Shown piece after piece: positions 51,658-61,145 of a DNA stretch of 64,000 bases (positions within the stretch are counted from its first letter, which is position 1; every line of letters starts with the position of its first letter). Origin of the DNA: Jilunia laotingensis. GTDB taxonomy: Bacteria > Bacteroidota > Bacteroidia > Bacteroidales > Bacteroidaceae. Position numbers and translations under genes: made by a program. Under the pieces are notes generated by a model. The model worked only from the letters and a program-made list of their open reading frames with translations. It was not told where the DNA came from and searched no databases. Location of the stretch: positions 62,001-126,000 of the forward strand of contig NZ_JACRTF010000001.1 of NCBI RefSeq assembly GCF_014385165.1. Direction: 5' to 3'.

Positions 51658-52764
51658 TTAAATTTTCAATAATTGGGAATAAAAACCTTTTAGATAATTA
51701 GCTGTAACATCTTTGTATACAGCCCAACTCTTCAATAATAGAGATGATTTGATTAGTAAATCATTTTTTTCCAACGATATGATTAGGTTCTGTAAATCCA
51801 AAAATCTTTCACCAATAGCAAATCCGTAATTATTCTTTGTAATTTTGTCACCTACAATGATTCCTTCCGTTGTGATTACAGGCTTTCCGACAAACATTGC
51901 TTCATAATATTTATTCGGTGCTGCATATATGTGGTTAGGGTTGATCTTTGAATACATAGCATAGATTAAATCAGCATTATACATGATTCTTAGACCATCT
52001 GTATAAGATACCTTACCAAAATATTTCATATTCGGACAACTTTTGAAACTTGCCAATTTATCTATAACAGACTGCGTGCCGTATCCGGCTATTAAAAGAT
52101 TATAAAGGCCTTCAGAAGCTCCATGAATTAAATTATCCAAACATCTATCTTCAGAGAAACCACCTACATAAGAGATCGTAAACTTATTGTTTTCAAAACG
52201 ATATAAATTATCTTTGAATAAAAACTCTGAGTTGTCAAATGCTGGAATATTCTGAAGGACACTGTACTTCCCTTTAATATTATAAGGGATTTGACCAACT
52301 CTTTCTTCTTCGCAGATAATAATATGGTCAGAGTTTCTAATAGTAGCCTTTTCCATAATCTTAAAGGTATGAAGTACTAGCTTTCCTTGATTATATAGAG
52401 TGTCAGAGAACCAGTCAAAAACATCAAAAAGAACATAATTACTCCTTTTACTCAGGCGCTTATATATTACTGCTGGATATGCACTATCCAAATCACATGC
52501 ATGTATTTTTAAATCCCTTTTAAGTGAGAATAATGTTTTCACAACAAAGTACATCCATTTTATACGGTCAATAACCGCATAGAATCCTCCTTGATTATAT
52601 TTACTGGCTTTGTTGTAATAAATAGTATGGGGCAATTTGTCGGGAGTTCCTGTACGATTCCAAGCTATTATTTTATAAGAAATATTGTTCTTCTTATAAA
52701 AATCAATATACTTTTTAGCTCTGGAATCGGATATAATGTCGTTAGATCTAACTAAAATAATCAT
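51658..52764 (-). CDS. Glycosyltransferase, GT4-like
   Basis: 368 residues. MIILVRSNDIISDSRAKKYIDFYKKNNI and, near the C terminus, YYEAMFVGKPVITTEGIIVG (E-x7-E region) fit family 4 transferases with a GT-B fold. It would add a sugar to the lipid-linked repeating unit on the cytoplasmic face. Donor unknown. It lies 14 bases upstream of the FnlA-like gene and overlaps the WecB-like stop by one base. Confidence 0.8.
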   Translation of the reverse strand: MIILVRSNDIISDSRAKKYIDFYKKNNISYKIIAWNRTGTPDKLPHTIYYNKASKYNQGGFYAVIDRIKWMYFVVKTLFSLKRDLKIHACDLDSAYPAVIYKRLSKRSNYVLFDVFDWFSDTLYNQGKLVLHTFKIMEKATIRNSDHIIICEEERVGQIPYNIKGKYSVLQNIPAFDNSEFLFKDNLYRFENNKFTISYVGGFSEDRCLDNLIHGASEGLYNLLIAGYGTQSVIDKLASFKSCPNMKYFGKVSYTDGLRIMYNADLIYAMYSKINPNHIYAAPNKYYEAMFVGKPVITTEGIIVGDKITKNNYGFAIGERFLDLQNLIISLEKNDLLIKSSLLLKSWAVYKDVTANYLKGFYSQLLKI

Positions 52765-53915
52765 TATCTCAAAACATCAACTATTCTACCACAAGCCAAT
52801 CCATCTCCGTACGGATTAACTGCTAGGCTCATTTCATTATAGTGTATCTCATCATCAAGAAGGGCAGATACCTCATTAACAATTCTGTTGTAATCAGTGC
52901 CGACAAGTTTTACGGTACCGGCAGAAAGGGCTTCGGGACGTTCGGTCGTATCGCGCATCACCAGCACCGGCTTGCCAAGTCCGGGAGCTTCTTCCTGAAT
53001 ACCACCGCTATCGGTAAGAACTATATTGGATTTTTCCATTAAGTATACAAATGAAAGATAGTCAAGTGGTTCAATAAAGAACATATTTGCAATACCTTCT
53101 AAGTTTTCTCCAAATACCTCGTGAATGGGTTTTCTGACATTTGGATTCAAATGCATAGGATAGACGAAGTCCACATCTTGATATTTATCTTTTAAATCTC
53201 TGATTGCAGTGCATATTGAGATAAATCCATTTCCGAAATTTTCGCGTCTATGTCCGGTTATTAGTACAAGCCTTTTTCCATTAGACAGTCTGTTCACATT
53301 ATATCCCGCTTGATTTAAAAGAGTGGCTTGTTCTGCTTCTAAAGCAGAATCAGTTTTAAATTTTCCTACAACCATATAAAGAGCATCAATTACAGTATTT
53401 CCAGTAACTGTGATTGTTTCGTTCTTGGTGTTTTCTTTTAGGAGATTCTCTTTACTCAATTGGGTTGGAGAGAAATTATAAGTCGCGATTCTACTGGTTA
53501 TCAATCGATTCATTTCTTCCGGCCAAGGACTGTATATATTGCCTGTACGAAGTCCCGCCTCGACATGACCTACCGGAATTTGTTGATAAAATGCCGCCAG
53601 AGCCGAAGCTGCAGAAGTGGTTGTATCACCATGTACCAGTACAACATCCGGCTGTGCTTCCTTCAGCACATCGCGCATACCTGTAAGTACACGGGCTGTA
53701 ACATCATAAAGGTCTTGCCCCTGTTTCATAATATTGAGGTCATAGTCGGGGGTTATTTCAAAAATTTGAAGTACCTGGTCAAGCATTTCGCGGTGCTGTC
53801 CTGTCACACAGACAATGGTTTTAAACTCGGATGGGTATTTTTGGAACTCCTTTACCAGGGGAGCCATCTTTATGGCTTCGGGACGAGTTCCGAAGACTAA
53901 CATTATTTTTTTCAT
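52764..53915 (-). CDS. wecB: UDP-GlcNAc 2-epimerase, WecB-like
   Basis: 383 residues of the non-hydrolysing epimerase family. MKKIMLVFGTRPEAIKMAPLVKEF, CVTGQHREMLDQVL, GHVEAGLRTGNIYSPWPEEMNR and VLTDSGGIQEEAPGLGKPVL are family motifs. It interconverts UDP-GlcNAc and UDP-ManNAc. The sequence is WecB-like rather than FnlC-like (FnlC begins with a different GTRPEIIR block), so the FnlA-FnlB pair lacks its usual third enzyme unless this protein fills that role. Gene order FnlB-FnlA-GT-WecB. Confidence 0.9.
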   Translation of the reverse strand: MKKIMLVFGTRPEAIKMAPLVKEFQKYPSEFKTIVCVTGQHREMLDQVLQIFEITPDYDLNIMKQGQDLYDVTARVLTGMRDVLKEAQPDVVLVHGDTTTSAASALAAFYQQIPVGHVEAGLRTGNIYSPWPEEMNRLITSRIATYNFSPTQLSKENLLKENTKNETITVTGNTVIDALYMVVGKFKTDSALEAEQATLLNQAGYNVNRLSNGKRLVLITGHRRENFGNGFISICTAIRDLKDKYQDVDFVYPMHLNPNVRKPIHEVFGENLEGIANMFFIEPLDYLSFVYLMEKSNIVLTDSGGIQEEAPGLGKPVLVMRDTTERPEALSAGTVKLVGTDYNRIVNEVSALLDDEIHYNEMSLAVNPYGDGLACGRIVDVLR

Positions 53916-53927
53916 AACTATGCCTAT

Positions 53928-55127
53928 TTATAAATTATAATATTGTTCAATTATTTGTTTTTCGGAGAACTCTGAATTTGGTCTAAGCACAACATTAGTA
54001 AGCTTATCATTTGAAAAGTCGGAATAGATATTTTCTAATGTATTTGCAATAGAATCTATATCAGTTACATCAGCAAAATATTGCACAAAACCATTATTAT
54101 ACATGTCGTTAAGCACACCAACAGATGGACTTACCGCAAAGATTGGTTTATGACATTGCATAAAGTCTGTGACTTTAGTGGGAAGGAAAATACCTTCATT
54201 GCATTGGGCTTCAACAATAAGCGCAATTTGATAGTCTTTTAGTATCTCCAAACTTTGTGTGTATGAGACAGGAGGTATTAACTTCACAACATCCTCAAGT
54301 TTTAGCTGTTTTATTAATTTTGCTCCTTTTTCCTCTATAATTCCAAGTATTGATACTTCGATGTTAGAATCAGGATTATTCAATAGGAACAACTTCAATG
54401 CACGAAGGAACGTTTCAGGATCTCTGGGTGATTGGAGTGTACCTGAATGTAAAAGTTTTAAGACTTTTCCCTGTTGTACGTTGTTATTGTCTGTATCTAA
54501 AACAACGTGAGGAATTATCACAGTGTCTTCAAGTCTAATGTTTAAGTACTTGAGCATGTGGTTCCTCAAACGTTCTGAAGGGAATATATATTTGTCAGCC
54601 CCTTCCATAGCAGATGTACACATTTTGTCGAAAACATTACCAGATGCACTCCATCCCTTGCCGTAAGGACAGGGATATTTTACTCCCGGATAAGGATCAT
54701 TCCATGTTGCAATCCACTTAATCCCATATTTATGCTTTAAGTAGTTTCCTATTACAAAACTTGGAGCATCCTTTGTCAAGATATAATCATATTTGTTTTG
54801 CTTAACTAATTTTTCTGCTATTGGAAGAGCTTTTACTGCCCAATGAATGGCTTTAAATGTAATACCAAATTTAAAGAATGCCAGTATATGCTGCCAAATC
54901 ATAATAGGTGTGACTCGCAAATCATTGTCGATAATATGGATAGATTTAAGGGGAATATCTTGTTCTTCCACGGGATAATGCTTCCATTTGATCCTTTGAG
55001 AAATTAAATCAATTTCAAATTTTTCGCTTTTTACTAAAGTGAAAATCAGTTTCTTGTTAACAATAGCTTCTGCTCCAAATGTAGGTATGGAAGAAGGTGC
55101 TATTAATAATATTTTTTTCTTCAGCAT
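53928..55127 (-). CDS. Glycosyltransferase, GT4-like
   Basis: 399 residues from the ATG at 55127; the open frame extends nine codons upstream into the polymerase gene. MLKKKILLIAPSSIPTFGAEAIVNKKL is a typical GT-B N terminus. The C-terminal FLPTKVTDFMQCHKPIFAVSPSVG holds the donor-binding region (KxxDFMxxxKPI). It acts on the lipid-linked sugar in the cytoplasm; the linkage is unknown. It lies 12 bases downstream of the polymerase gene. Confidence 0.8.
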   Translation of the reverse strand: MLKKKILLIAPSSIPTFGAEAIVNKKLIFTLVKSEKFEIDLISQRIKWKHYPVEEQDIPLKSIHIIDNDLRVTPIMIWQHILAFFKFGITFKAIHWAVKALPIAEKLVKQNKYDYILTKDAPSFVIGNYLKHKYGIKWIATWNDPYPGVKYPCPYGKGWSASGNVFDKMCTSAMEGADKYIFPSERLRNHMLKYLNIRLEDTVIIPHVVLDTDNNNVQQGKVLKLLHSGTLQSPRDPETFLRALKLFLLNNPDSNIEVSILGIIEEKGAKLIKQLKLEDVVKLIPPVSYTQSLEILKDYQIALIVEAQCNEGIFLPTKVTDFMQCHKPIFAVSPSVGVLNDMYNNGFVQYFADVTDIDSIANTLENIYSDFSNDKLTNVVLRPNSEFSEKQIIEQYYNL

Positions 55128-55138
55128 AGTATGTTTTA

Positions 55139-56386
55139 TTATAAATGTAAACAAACTTTTGTCCTTTTATCAAGTAAAACTGTAGAATCTGACATATACG
55201 ATGTATATACAAGAATAATGAGCATCATGGCTTTAAAATAGAAGTATGCGATAAAAGACAGAACAATGAAAAGTAGTAACAATGTTTTACCGCATAAATT
55301 TGAATGTTTGAACTCTTTTTTTATAAAGAATGAGAATATGAATACTCCTATTATTCCTGTATGCAACAAACAAGTCTGAACATTATTAAAATATCTTTCC
55401 TTTTCACCGAAAAAATCAGAAACAGGGCTATTATAAATGGCATTATCTATATAAATGGGATTATCATTGCCTATTATTTTATAAATTGTATCATATTGAT
55501 CATAGACAAAATAGCCTCTCCATATTCTGAGAAAGCCTGATGTATAAGCATTAGTTGTGTCGGGTAACTTCATGGTATCGGTTCGCTCAAGCATGGACTC
55601 GCCTATTTCAGAATTAAGGTATATCGGAAATGCTATAATTGATATTAGGAATACCGAAGTGGTAATCCACATTTTTTTTTTCTTCGACAATACTTGGGAG
55701 GTAAACAGCCAGTATATAAAGACCATTGCAATGAGCATAAGCCCAATTAGGGCATTACCAGATCGAGTAAGAAGCAACGTTAATACAACAAATATGCACC
55801 ATCTCCATTTTATATTTTTAAAAGCAAACAATTCAACGATTAAGAGTGGTAATAAGAATTGGACAAACATTGCCGGTTCACTAAAAAATGAACTTGAGCG
55901 CTCTGCCTCTTTCATCTTAGCGATAAACAAAGAAACGTCGACACCAAGAGAATTGGGCAAAAACGACACGACTCCAGGGATTCTTATCCCGGTAATCAGC
56001 AAGGATAACTCTTGAATAAAGAAAAAAGCTATACATATTTTGGCGATAGTTCGGTAACTATCTGTGAACCACATAATGTCAAAGCAACTGTATAACAAAA
56101 GGATTGATAGTAATATTCTTAAAATTCCCAAATGTAATATCCCCCCAATGGACGTACAAGCAATTAAATGTGAGATATAGTAAAATCCCAAAAATACAAG
56201 TAGAGCTTTGGGAACACGATAAAATGGCAGTCCTCTTTTAAAGACATTAGCAACACTCAACAAAGATATGATAATGAATGAAAAGTTGAATGTGCCCCAT
56301 CCGTATGTTTCGAGTATAGGAGAAATGATCAAGGCAGTCATCGAGACTTTATCAAAAAGGGAAGGGTTATTTTGGGTAATTACCAT
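55139..56386 (-). CDS. O-antigen/capsule polymerase-like membrane protein (Wzy)
   Basis: 415 residues with about eleven transmembrane helices and a large periplasmic loop (about 215-310). It has low similarity to anything, as is usual for Wzy polymerases; the layout, hydrophobic with RxGxxxxG-like RSGNALIGLM, supports the call. Wzy joins repeating units on the periplasmic face. AT-rich codon use is shared with its neighbours. It overlaps the F420-like gene start by 20 bases. Confidence 0.75.
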   Translation of the reverse strand: MVITQNNPSLFDKVSMTALIISPILETYGWGTFNFSFIIISLLSVANVFKRGLPFYRVPKALLVFLGFYYISHLIACTSIGGILHLGILRILLSILLLYSCFDIMWFTDSYRTIAKICIAFFFIQELSLLITGIRIPGVVSFLPNSLGVDVSLFIAKMKEAERSSSFFSEPAMFVQFLLPLLIVELFAFKNIKWRWCIFVVLTLLLTRSGNALIGLMLIAMVFIYWLFTSQVLSKKKKMWITTSVFLISIIAFPIYLNSEIGESMLERTDTMKLPDTTNAYTSGFLRIWRGYFVYDQYDTIYKIIGNDNPIYIDNAIYNSPVSDFFGEKERYFNNVQTCLLHTGIIGVFIFSFFIKKEFKHSNLCGKTLLLLFIVLSFIAYFYFKAMMLIILVYTSYMSDSTVLLDKRTKVCLHL

Positions 56387-57617
56387 GATGTAAAGAAAAG
56401 TATGACTTGAAACTGATAAATATCTTTTTGAGTATCCTATAAAATTTATGAATGATATTTAGTCCCGGGGTATATATTATTACATTCGATATTTTAACCT
56501 TAATATATCGAGGGCTACGAAAAACAGTATTAGCTATGGTAGAATAACCTTCGTTTTCTATCTGTTTGTATATATCATCTCTATAAATACTTTTCTCTGT
56601 TCGCTGAATCAGATTCCCATTGAATTTTGCAGCATCTTCAATACGACTTACATGGTTCTCGAGTTGATCTGCAATTTCATTCCAAATAATTTCACCTTTT
56701 CTATTATTAACTAACACCAAGGAAACTCCTTTATTTGTATTCATTTTTGGGAAATACACATTCGCACCCCAAAAGTCAGCTAACGTTATGTCACCTTGCC
56801 GAGGTATACGTGCAAATTTACAATCATAGCAAGAATGTCTATAAGTCATTGCATACATAAAGGAATACAAATAAGGACTTAATTCGTAAGAGGGTAATGT
56901 CAAGCGTTTACTTTTTCCTTTCGGGGTTGCGAAATCTACGATTTCGCAACCCCCCCAATTTTTATTATTTCTAAATTGATATTTTAAAACTTTCCTTTTG
57001 TATTTATTCTCTAAATAATCAATATGTGCATCAAATAATTTCTGACTTGGCACACCATGGCATACCAAATCAGAAGTAATCAGTTTAGGGTAGTCTTTTT
57101 TCAAGAAAGATTTCAGACCGGCAACCTGACAAGGGGTGCCTACAAAATATACCCATCGGTCGGAAGTCAACTGATCCTTTACATCTAAAAAAATATCTCC
57201 TAGATTACTTTGTATGTATTTTGAGCCACGTAAAGGCTGTAAATCGTCTAAATTCTCAATTCCACAATGTTTCAATTTAAGATTTTCGTCAAAAGCTGCC
57301 CCATAAACTGTTCCTCTTTTAGATAAAACTGCTTTAGCTATAGAATAAAACAAGCCACCACTCGAACTTTTGACTAACTCTTTTGTATTATACAATTTTG
57401 CTGCATATACTATAGGATTCGAGTTATTGTCATATAAGGGATGTTCAACAGGACAGCTCCGTTCGCATAGCCCACAATTGATACATGTGGAGTGGTCTAT
57501 TTGAGGATATTTAAAGCCTTCTTCATCATCTGAAAAAGAAATTGATTTTGTAGGGCAAATATGTTGGCAGACCGTACATGCACAACATTCTTTCTTATCT
57601 AATGATTTAAAAAACAT
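56367..57617 (-). CDS. Ferredoxin-type F420 hydrogenase/dehydrogenase beta-like protein
   Basis: 416 residues. The N terminus has two 4Fe-4S motifs: CCACTVCQHICPTKSISF and CINCGLCERSCPVEHP. The FrhB-like middle has SSSGGLFYSIAKAVL, FVGTPCQVAGLKSFL and DLVCHGVPSQKLFDAH, then FARIPRQGDITLADFWG near 290. Such genes are often paired with polysaccharide pyruvyl transferase in capsule loci, as here (adjacent, one-base overlap). The reaction is unknown; a redox step on the sugar or pyruvyl group is likely by inference. Confidence 0.9.
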   Translation of the reverse strand: MFFKSLDKKECCACTVCQHICPTKSISFSDDEEGFKYPQIDHSTCINCGLCERSCPVEHPLYDNNSNPIVYAAKLYNTKELVKSSSGGLFYSIAKAVLSKRGTVYGAAFDENLKLKHCGIENLDDLQPLRGSKYIQSNLGDIFLDVKDQLTSDRWVYFVGTPCQVAGLKSFLKKDYPKLITSDLVCHGVPSQKLFDAHIDYLENKYKRKVLKYQFRNNKNWGGCEIVDFATPKGKSKRLTLPSYELSPYLYSFMYAMTYRHSCYDCKFARIPRQGDITLADFWGANVYFPKMNTNKGVSLVLVNNRKGEIIWNEIADQLENHVSRIEDAAKFNGNLIQRTEKSIYRDDIYKQIENEGYSTIANTVFRSPRYIKVKISNVIIYTPGLNIIHKFYRILKKIFISFKSYFSLHHGNYPK

Positions 57618-58708
57618 TATTTGTTACTTAAAGAATGACTTAAATAGGTTATCGCTTTTACTCGCTCTAGTTGTATGATATCGTTTACCGAAGAGAAATC
57701 AATTTCTTTGTCTAACAAATCATCTGATATTACCCCATCGATAATTCGTTCATTCAATCCACACAAATTGGCAAGACTTGATATTCGCGTAGAAAAGTTG
57801 GAGGGCATATAAAGGCAAAATTGGCGATTAAGATTTATAGAAAATGCCAGTCCATGAAAGGAATTTGTGACTACATAATCTGCATGATATATTAAAGATA
57901 GCACATCACCAGGACCAATAAATAAATAAGTATGATCGGCAAGAGGCTCTTTGTAAAAACTATGAGAATATGTTATTACTTTCAATTTCTTTTTCCTAGC
58001 AATCTTTCGAGCAGTGTCATAACAAATTTGTTTATTTTTGATATTATATGGAAGATATACAAAAAGATAGGGCTCTTTAACCCATCGTTCGGAAGCATAT
58101 TTTGACCATTGATCTCTGTTGAGCATAAGCGTCGGATCAACTACCTGACGTACATCTCTCCCTATTTGTTTAAAGATATCAACTGCTGATTCCTCTCTTA
58201 CATAGATAGAATGATAATCTTTAGTGTATTGAGACAACCATTTTAATTCTTGTTCATCCACGCTACTTTTTCCTATACTCGAAGCATAAGCTATCTTCTT
58301 TCCTTTGATTCCATCGAAAAAATAATGGGTATCTAATCCTTCATTATGTGTTGTGTTCCAAACCTGATCACTTCCGGTAATATAAACATCCGCTTTTGGG
58401 CATTTCTTAACAAAATCTGAGTCTGCATAAATCTTATTCGACACCTTACAATATTTAGATAAATAGCTTGAAAAACGATTCGTTTCTTCATATAAAAAAG
58501 GAAAGAAGATGATTCGTCTTAAAAATCTTAATACTGATCCCTTTGCTACGTTCCAATATCTTTTATAAGTTACCCGAGGAGGAATATAGTTCACACAAAT
58601 AGGTTCTCCACCTAATTGTTTCAAAACTTCTGATGTTGCTATGGTTTGAAGCGTTGAGCCAAAATTAGAGCCTACATGAATAGTTATGAATGCAATTTTC
58701 ATTTTCAT
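57617..58708 (-). CDS. Polysaccharide pyruvyl transferase family protein
   Basis: 363 residues. IAFITIHVGSNFGSTLQTIATSEVLKQLGG and ADVYITGSDQVWNTTHNEGL, then VTNSFHGLAFSINLNRQFCLYM, fit the PS_pyruv_trans family, a GT-B-like fold. It transfers pyruvate from PEP to a sugar to form a ketal. The start at 58708 (MKMKIAFITIHVG) is one of two close ATGs. It is coupled to the F420-like gene downstream by a one-base overlap. Confidence 0.9.
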   Translation of the reverse strand: MKMKIAFITIHVGSNFGSTLQTIATSEVLKQLGGEPICVNYIPPRVTYKRYWNVAKGSVLRFLRRIIFFPFLYEETNRFSSYLSKYCKVSNKIYADSDFVKKCPKADVYITGSDQVWNTTHNEGLDTHYFFDGIKGKKIAYASSIGKSSVDEQELKWLSQYTKDYHSIYVREESAVDIFKQIGRDVRQVVDPTLMLNRDQWSKYASERWVKEPYLFVYLPYNIKNKQICYDTARKIARKKKLKVITYSHSFYKEPLADHTYLFIGPGDVLSLIYHADYVVTNSFHGLAFSINLNRQFCLYMPSNFSTRISSLANLCGLNERIIDGVISDDLLDKEIDFSSVNDIIQLERVKAITYLSHSLSNK

Positions 58709-58776
58709 TAATTGATAATCATTATTACAAAATCAAAGCATTTTTATAATCATACTTTAAGTTCGCAATTAATCCA

Positions 58777-59982
58777 TTAGCGTAACACTTTGATTACATT
58801 TCGCAGTCTATTAATAAAATTGAGTCCAAAAACATATATAACAACAAAGAGTAACCAATCTTTCATAGACTTACGCATCTTCATATCGTATGGGACAAAC
58901 TTGAACTTTGAGTCAATAATAGCCTGGTGAGAAGAGTAGTCTAATTTCTCTATCTTATAATTGTCTATTTTTTTTCTGGAATAATTTTTAGATTCTAAGA
59001 TATCTTTCAATAAATCAATAATTTTTATTCTAGGCTCATGCTCATTTCTAAATAGGCAATTATTTGTTGTATAACCAAGAACACCGATAGCATCATAGTC
59101 GTTTCCGTCTATAGCAATTGTAGGAATACCTTCATTTTTTGTTAATGTAGTACATCCCGCAGTTCCTATTGACACATCAACATAATCAAAGACCTTTCTT
59201 GGAATAGGGAAAGTATATCCCCAAAAAATACAATTTATATTTTGAGAACTCCGAATATTTTCTAATACTTTAGATGTAATCTCTTCACTAGCACTATCGC
59301 CAATTAATAATAGATTTATCGTTTTGTCTAAATGAAGTTTTGCAAACTCCTTTACATTTTCAATCATATTATTTATATATGGCTTTTCCAATCTTCCTAA
59401 ACTCAAAATGTTGTAATCAGCACGGATTAAGCCATTTAATCTATGGTCGTTTATATCTTCCACATTGTTACTAGCACAGCCTATCGCAGGCAAAAAGCAA
59501 CCTTTTGTTTTCTCCTGTTCACCTAAAAAGAAATAAATGGAGCGTTTAGTTATACCAAATAGCAGATTGTTCTGCAGTTTAAAATGGAAGAGACGCTCAC
59601 GATAGGAATCTATTTTGGGAAACTGCTCAGAAAGAAGATAACTGATATGCCTACATTGAGCATATTGAGCAAAAAACTCACCCCACAAAGACAATTCAAC
59701 TGTATGGGATTCGAGAATGATTTGATCAAACCTTAAATCTATAACCTTAGTACATATCTTCTTTTTCTTTGATTTACTAATCCAATTAAAGTTACAAGAT
59801 AGTTCATTAACACAATTGTCTTTAAAGCACTCTAAATTAGGAATAACAACTTTACCATCATTATAAAAAAACACATCCACATCCCAACCATTTTCTTTCA
59901 AATAGTCTAACTTTCTGGATATGTATAATTGAGCCCCACCAACATTGCGAATAGAGGTAGTCAAAAATACGTATTTCTTCAT
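58777..59982 (-). CDS. Glycosyltransferase, GT4-like
   Basis: 401 residues. MKKYVFLTTSIRNVGGAQLYISRKLDYLKENGW is a classical GT4 start (GGAQxxxxRxxxYLK). NILSLGRLEKPYINNMIENVKEF introduces the second Rossmann domain, but the usual donor-binding ExxxxGxPV motif is weak (NEGIPTIAIDGNDYDAIG). The C terminus has a hydrophobic helix and a basic stretch (WLLFVVIYVFGLNFINRLRNVIK) that may anchor it in the membrane. Donor unknown. Confidence 0.8.
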   Translation of the reverse strand: MKKYVFLTTSIRNVGGAQLYISRKLDYLKENGWDVDVFFYNDGKVVIPNLECFKDNCVNELSCNFNWISKSKKKKICTKVIDLRFDQIILESHTVELSLWGEFFAQYAQCRHISYLLSEQFPKIDSYRERLFHFKLQNNLLFGITKRSIYFFLGEQEKTKGCFLPAIGCASNNVEDINDHRLNGLIRADYNILSLGRLEKPYINNMIENVKEFAKLHLDKTINLLLIGDSASEEITSKVLENIRSSQNINCIFWGYTFPIPRKVFDYVDVSIGTAGCTTLTKNEGIPTIAIDGNDYDAIGVLGYTTNNCLFRNEHEPRIKIIDLLKDILESKNYSRKKIDNYKIEKLDYSSHQAIIDSKFKFVPYDMKMRKSMKDWLLFVVIYVFGLNFINRLRNVIKVLR

Positions 59983-59990
59983 TTATAATG

Positions 59991-61139
59991 CTAACCGTTA
60001 TTTTTGGATGTTAACTTAAAATATTCATCCATATACGAATACAATTCTGATTTCTTCCCGATCTTCTTGTTGGATTGTATAATACTCCAATCCCCATTAT
60101 CATTCGCTTCAATCATAAGCCAACCCTTGTCACTGTATGCGATATCCCAAGATATCAATGTAGCACCCTCAACGTTGACTGCCATATCATGTATTAAAGA
60201 TAAAGCTTCATCCCATTTTGGTAACTTATAACCTACAATTTGAATATTCGTATCCGGGTGAATATTAAAATGCTCTCCCCTATAATTAATCGCATCCGTT
60301 TGAACGAATCCGTATTCAGGGTCAATGCTTGCATATATGCCTCCGGAACCGGCATTGTCCATTACGGCATTTCCTACGCCAATTCTCCAGGTCACGCCTA
60401 TAATATTAACTTTACCCTCCAAAACGAATGTAACTACACGCAACGAGTTCACTGACTGCGGATGCATAATGGCCGTCTCTCTACCCTGATTAATAAGTTC
60501 TTCTACTACAAAAGCCCCTTTAGCAATCATTTCAGTAAAAAACATATTAATATCTGTTTCCTTTGAAGAGACAATTTTAATTCCATGTCCGGAATGTTCT
60601 TCCAAAGGCTTAAAAATAAAGTGCTTATGCTTATCAGCAAAAGATAAGAAATGGCCTTTATCTGTTTCATTATAACATCCCAACACATCACGTTTAAAGA
60701 ATTTATGATATTTCTTATAACATGCGTATTTATCAGTCATTAATGACAAAATATTTTCTTTATTCAGAATATCACAGTAATGATATCTCAACTTATCGGA
60801 TACAAAAGATGCCCTACAACGATATTTTTTGTCTATGAATCCATATATGCAATAATCTTGAAAACTTATGCCAAACCGATGTAAGCAATAGACCATATCA
60901 CGCACAACGTCATCCACGGTATACCGTTTCAATTCTTCTTTATGCAATTCAATAGCCTCTTTCGCCAGTCGCACACCACCCTCATAGTATTCCCTATCAA
61001 AGATACTATAATACCCTACATATATTTTCTTCCAGAACTCCGAATTATCAGCTTTATGACTTAGCCAGTTCTCAAGTGGAGTATCAATCTTCCAACGTGC
61101 AATGCGGGGAGATATACCAAAATATCTATCTTTCATCAC
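59991..61139 (-). CDS. Sugar-transfer-associated ATP-grasp protein
   Basis: 382 residues. The ATP-grasp fold is seen in HFIFKPLEEHSGHGIKIVS, FVVEELINQGRETAIMHPQSVNSLRVVTF and WDIAYSDKGWLMIEANDNGDWSIIQ (metal-binding E/N). It belongs to the capsule-associated ATP-grasp family, which probably activates a carboxylate with ATP and joins it to an amine. It lies 8 bases upstream of the glycosyltransferase gene and 6 downstream of the SDR gene. It is one of three ATP-grasp enzymes in this end of the operon. Confidence 0.85.
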   Translation of the reverse strand: MMKDRYFGISPRIARWKIDTPLENWLSHKADNSEFWKKIYVGYYSIFDREYYEGGVRLAKEAIELHKEELKRYTVDDVVRDMVYCLHRFGISFQDYCIYGFIDKKYRCRASFVSDKLRYHYCDILNKENILSLMTDKYACYKKYHKFFKRDVLGCYNETDKGHFLSFADKHKHFIFKPLEEHSGHGIKIVSSKETDINMFFTEMIAKGAFVVEELINQGRETAIMHPQSVNSLRVVTFVLEGKVNIIGVTWRIGVGNAVMDNAGSGGIYASIDPEYGFVQTDAINYRGEHFNIHPDTNIQIVGYKLPKWDEALSLIHDMAVNVEGATLISWDIAYSDKGWLMIEANDNGDWSIIQSNKKIGKKSELYSYMDEYFKLTSKNNG

Positions 61140-61145
61140 TCATCT

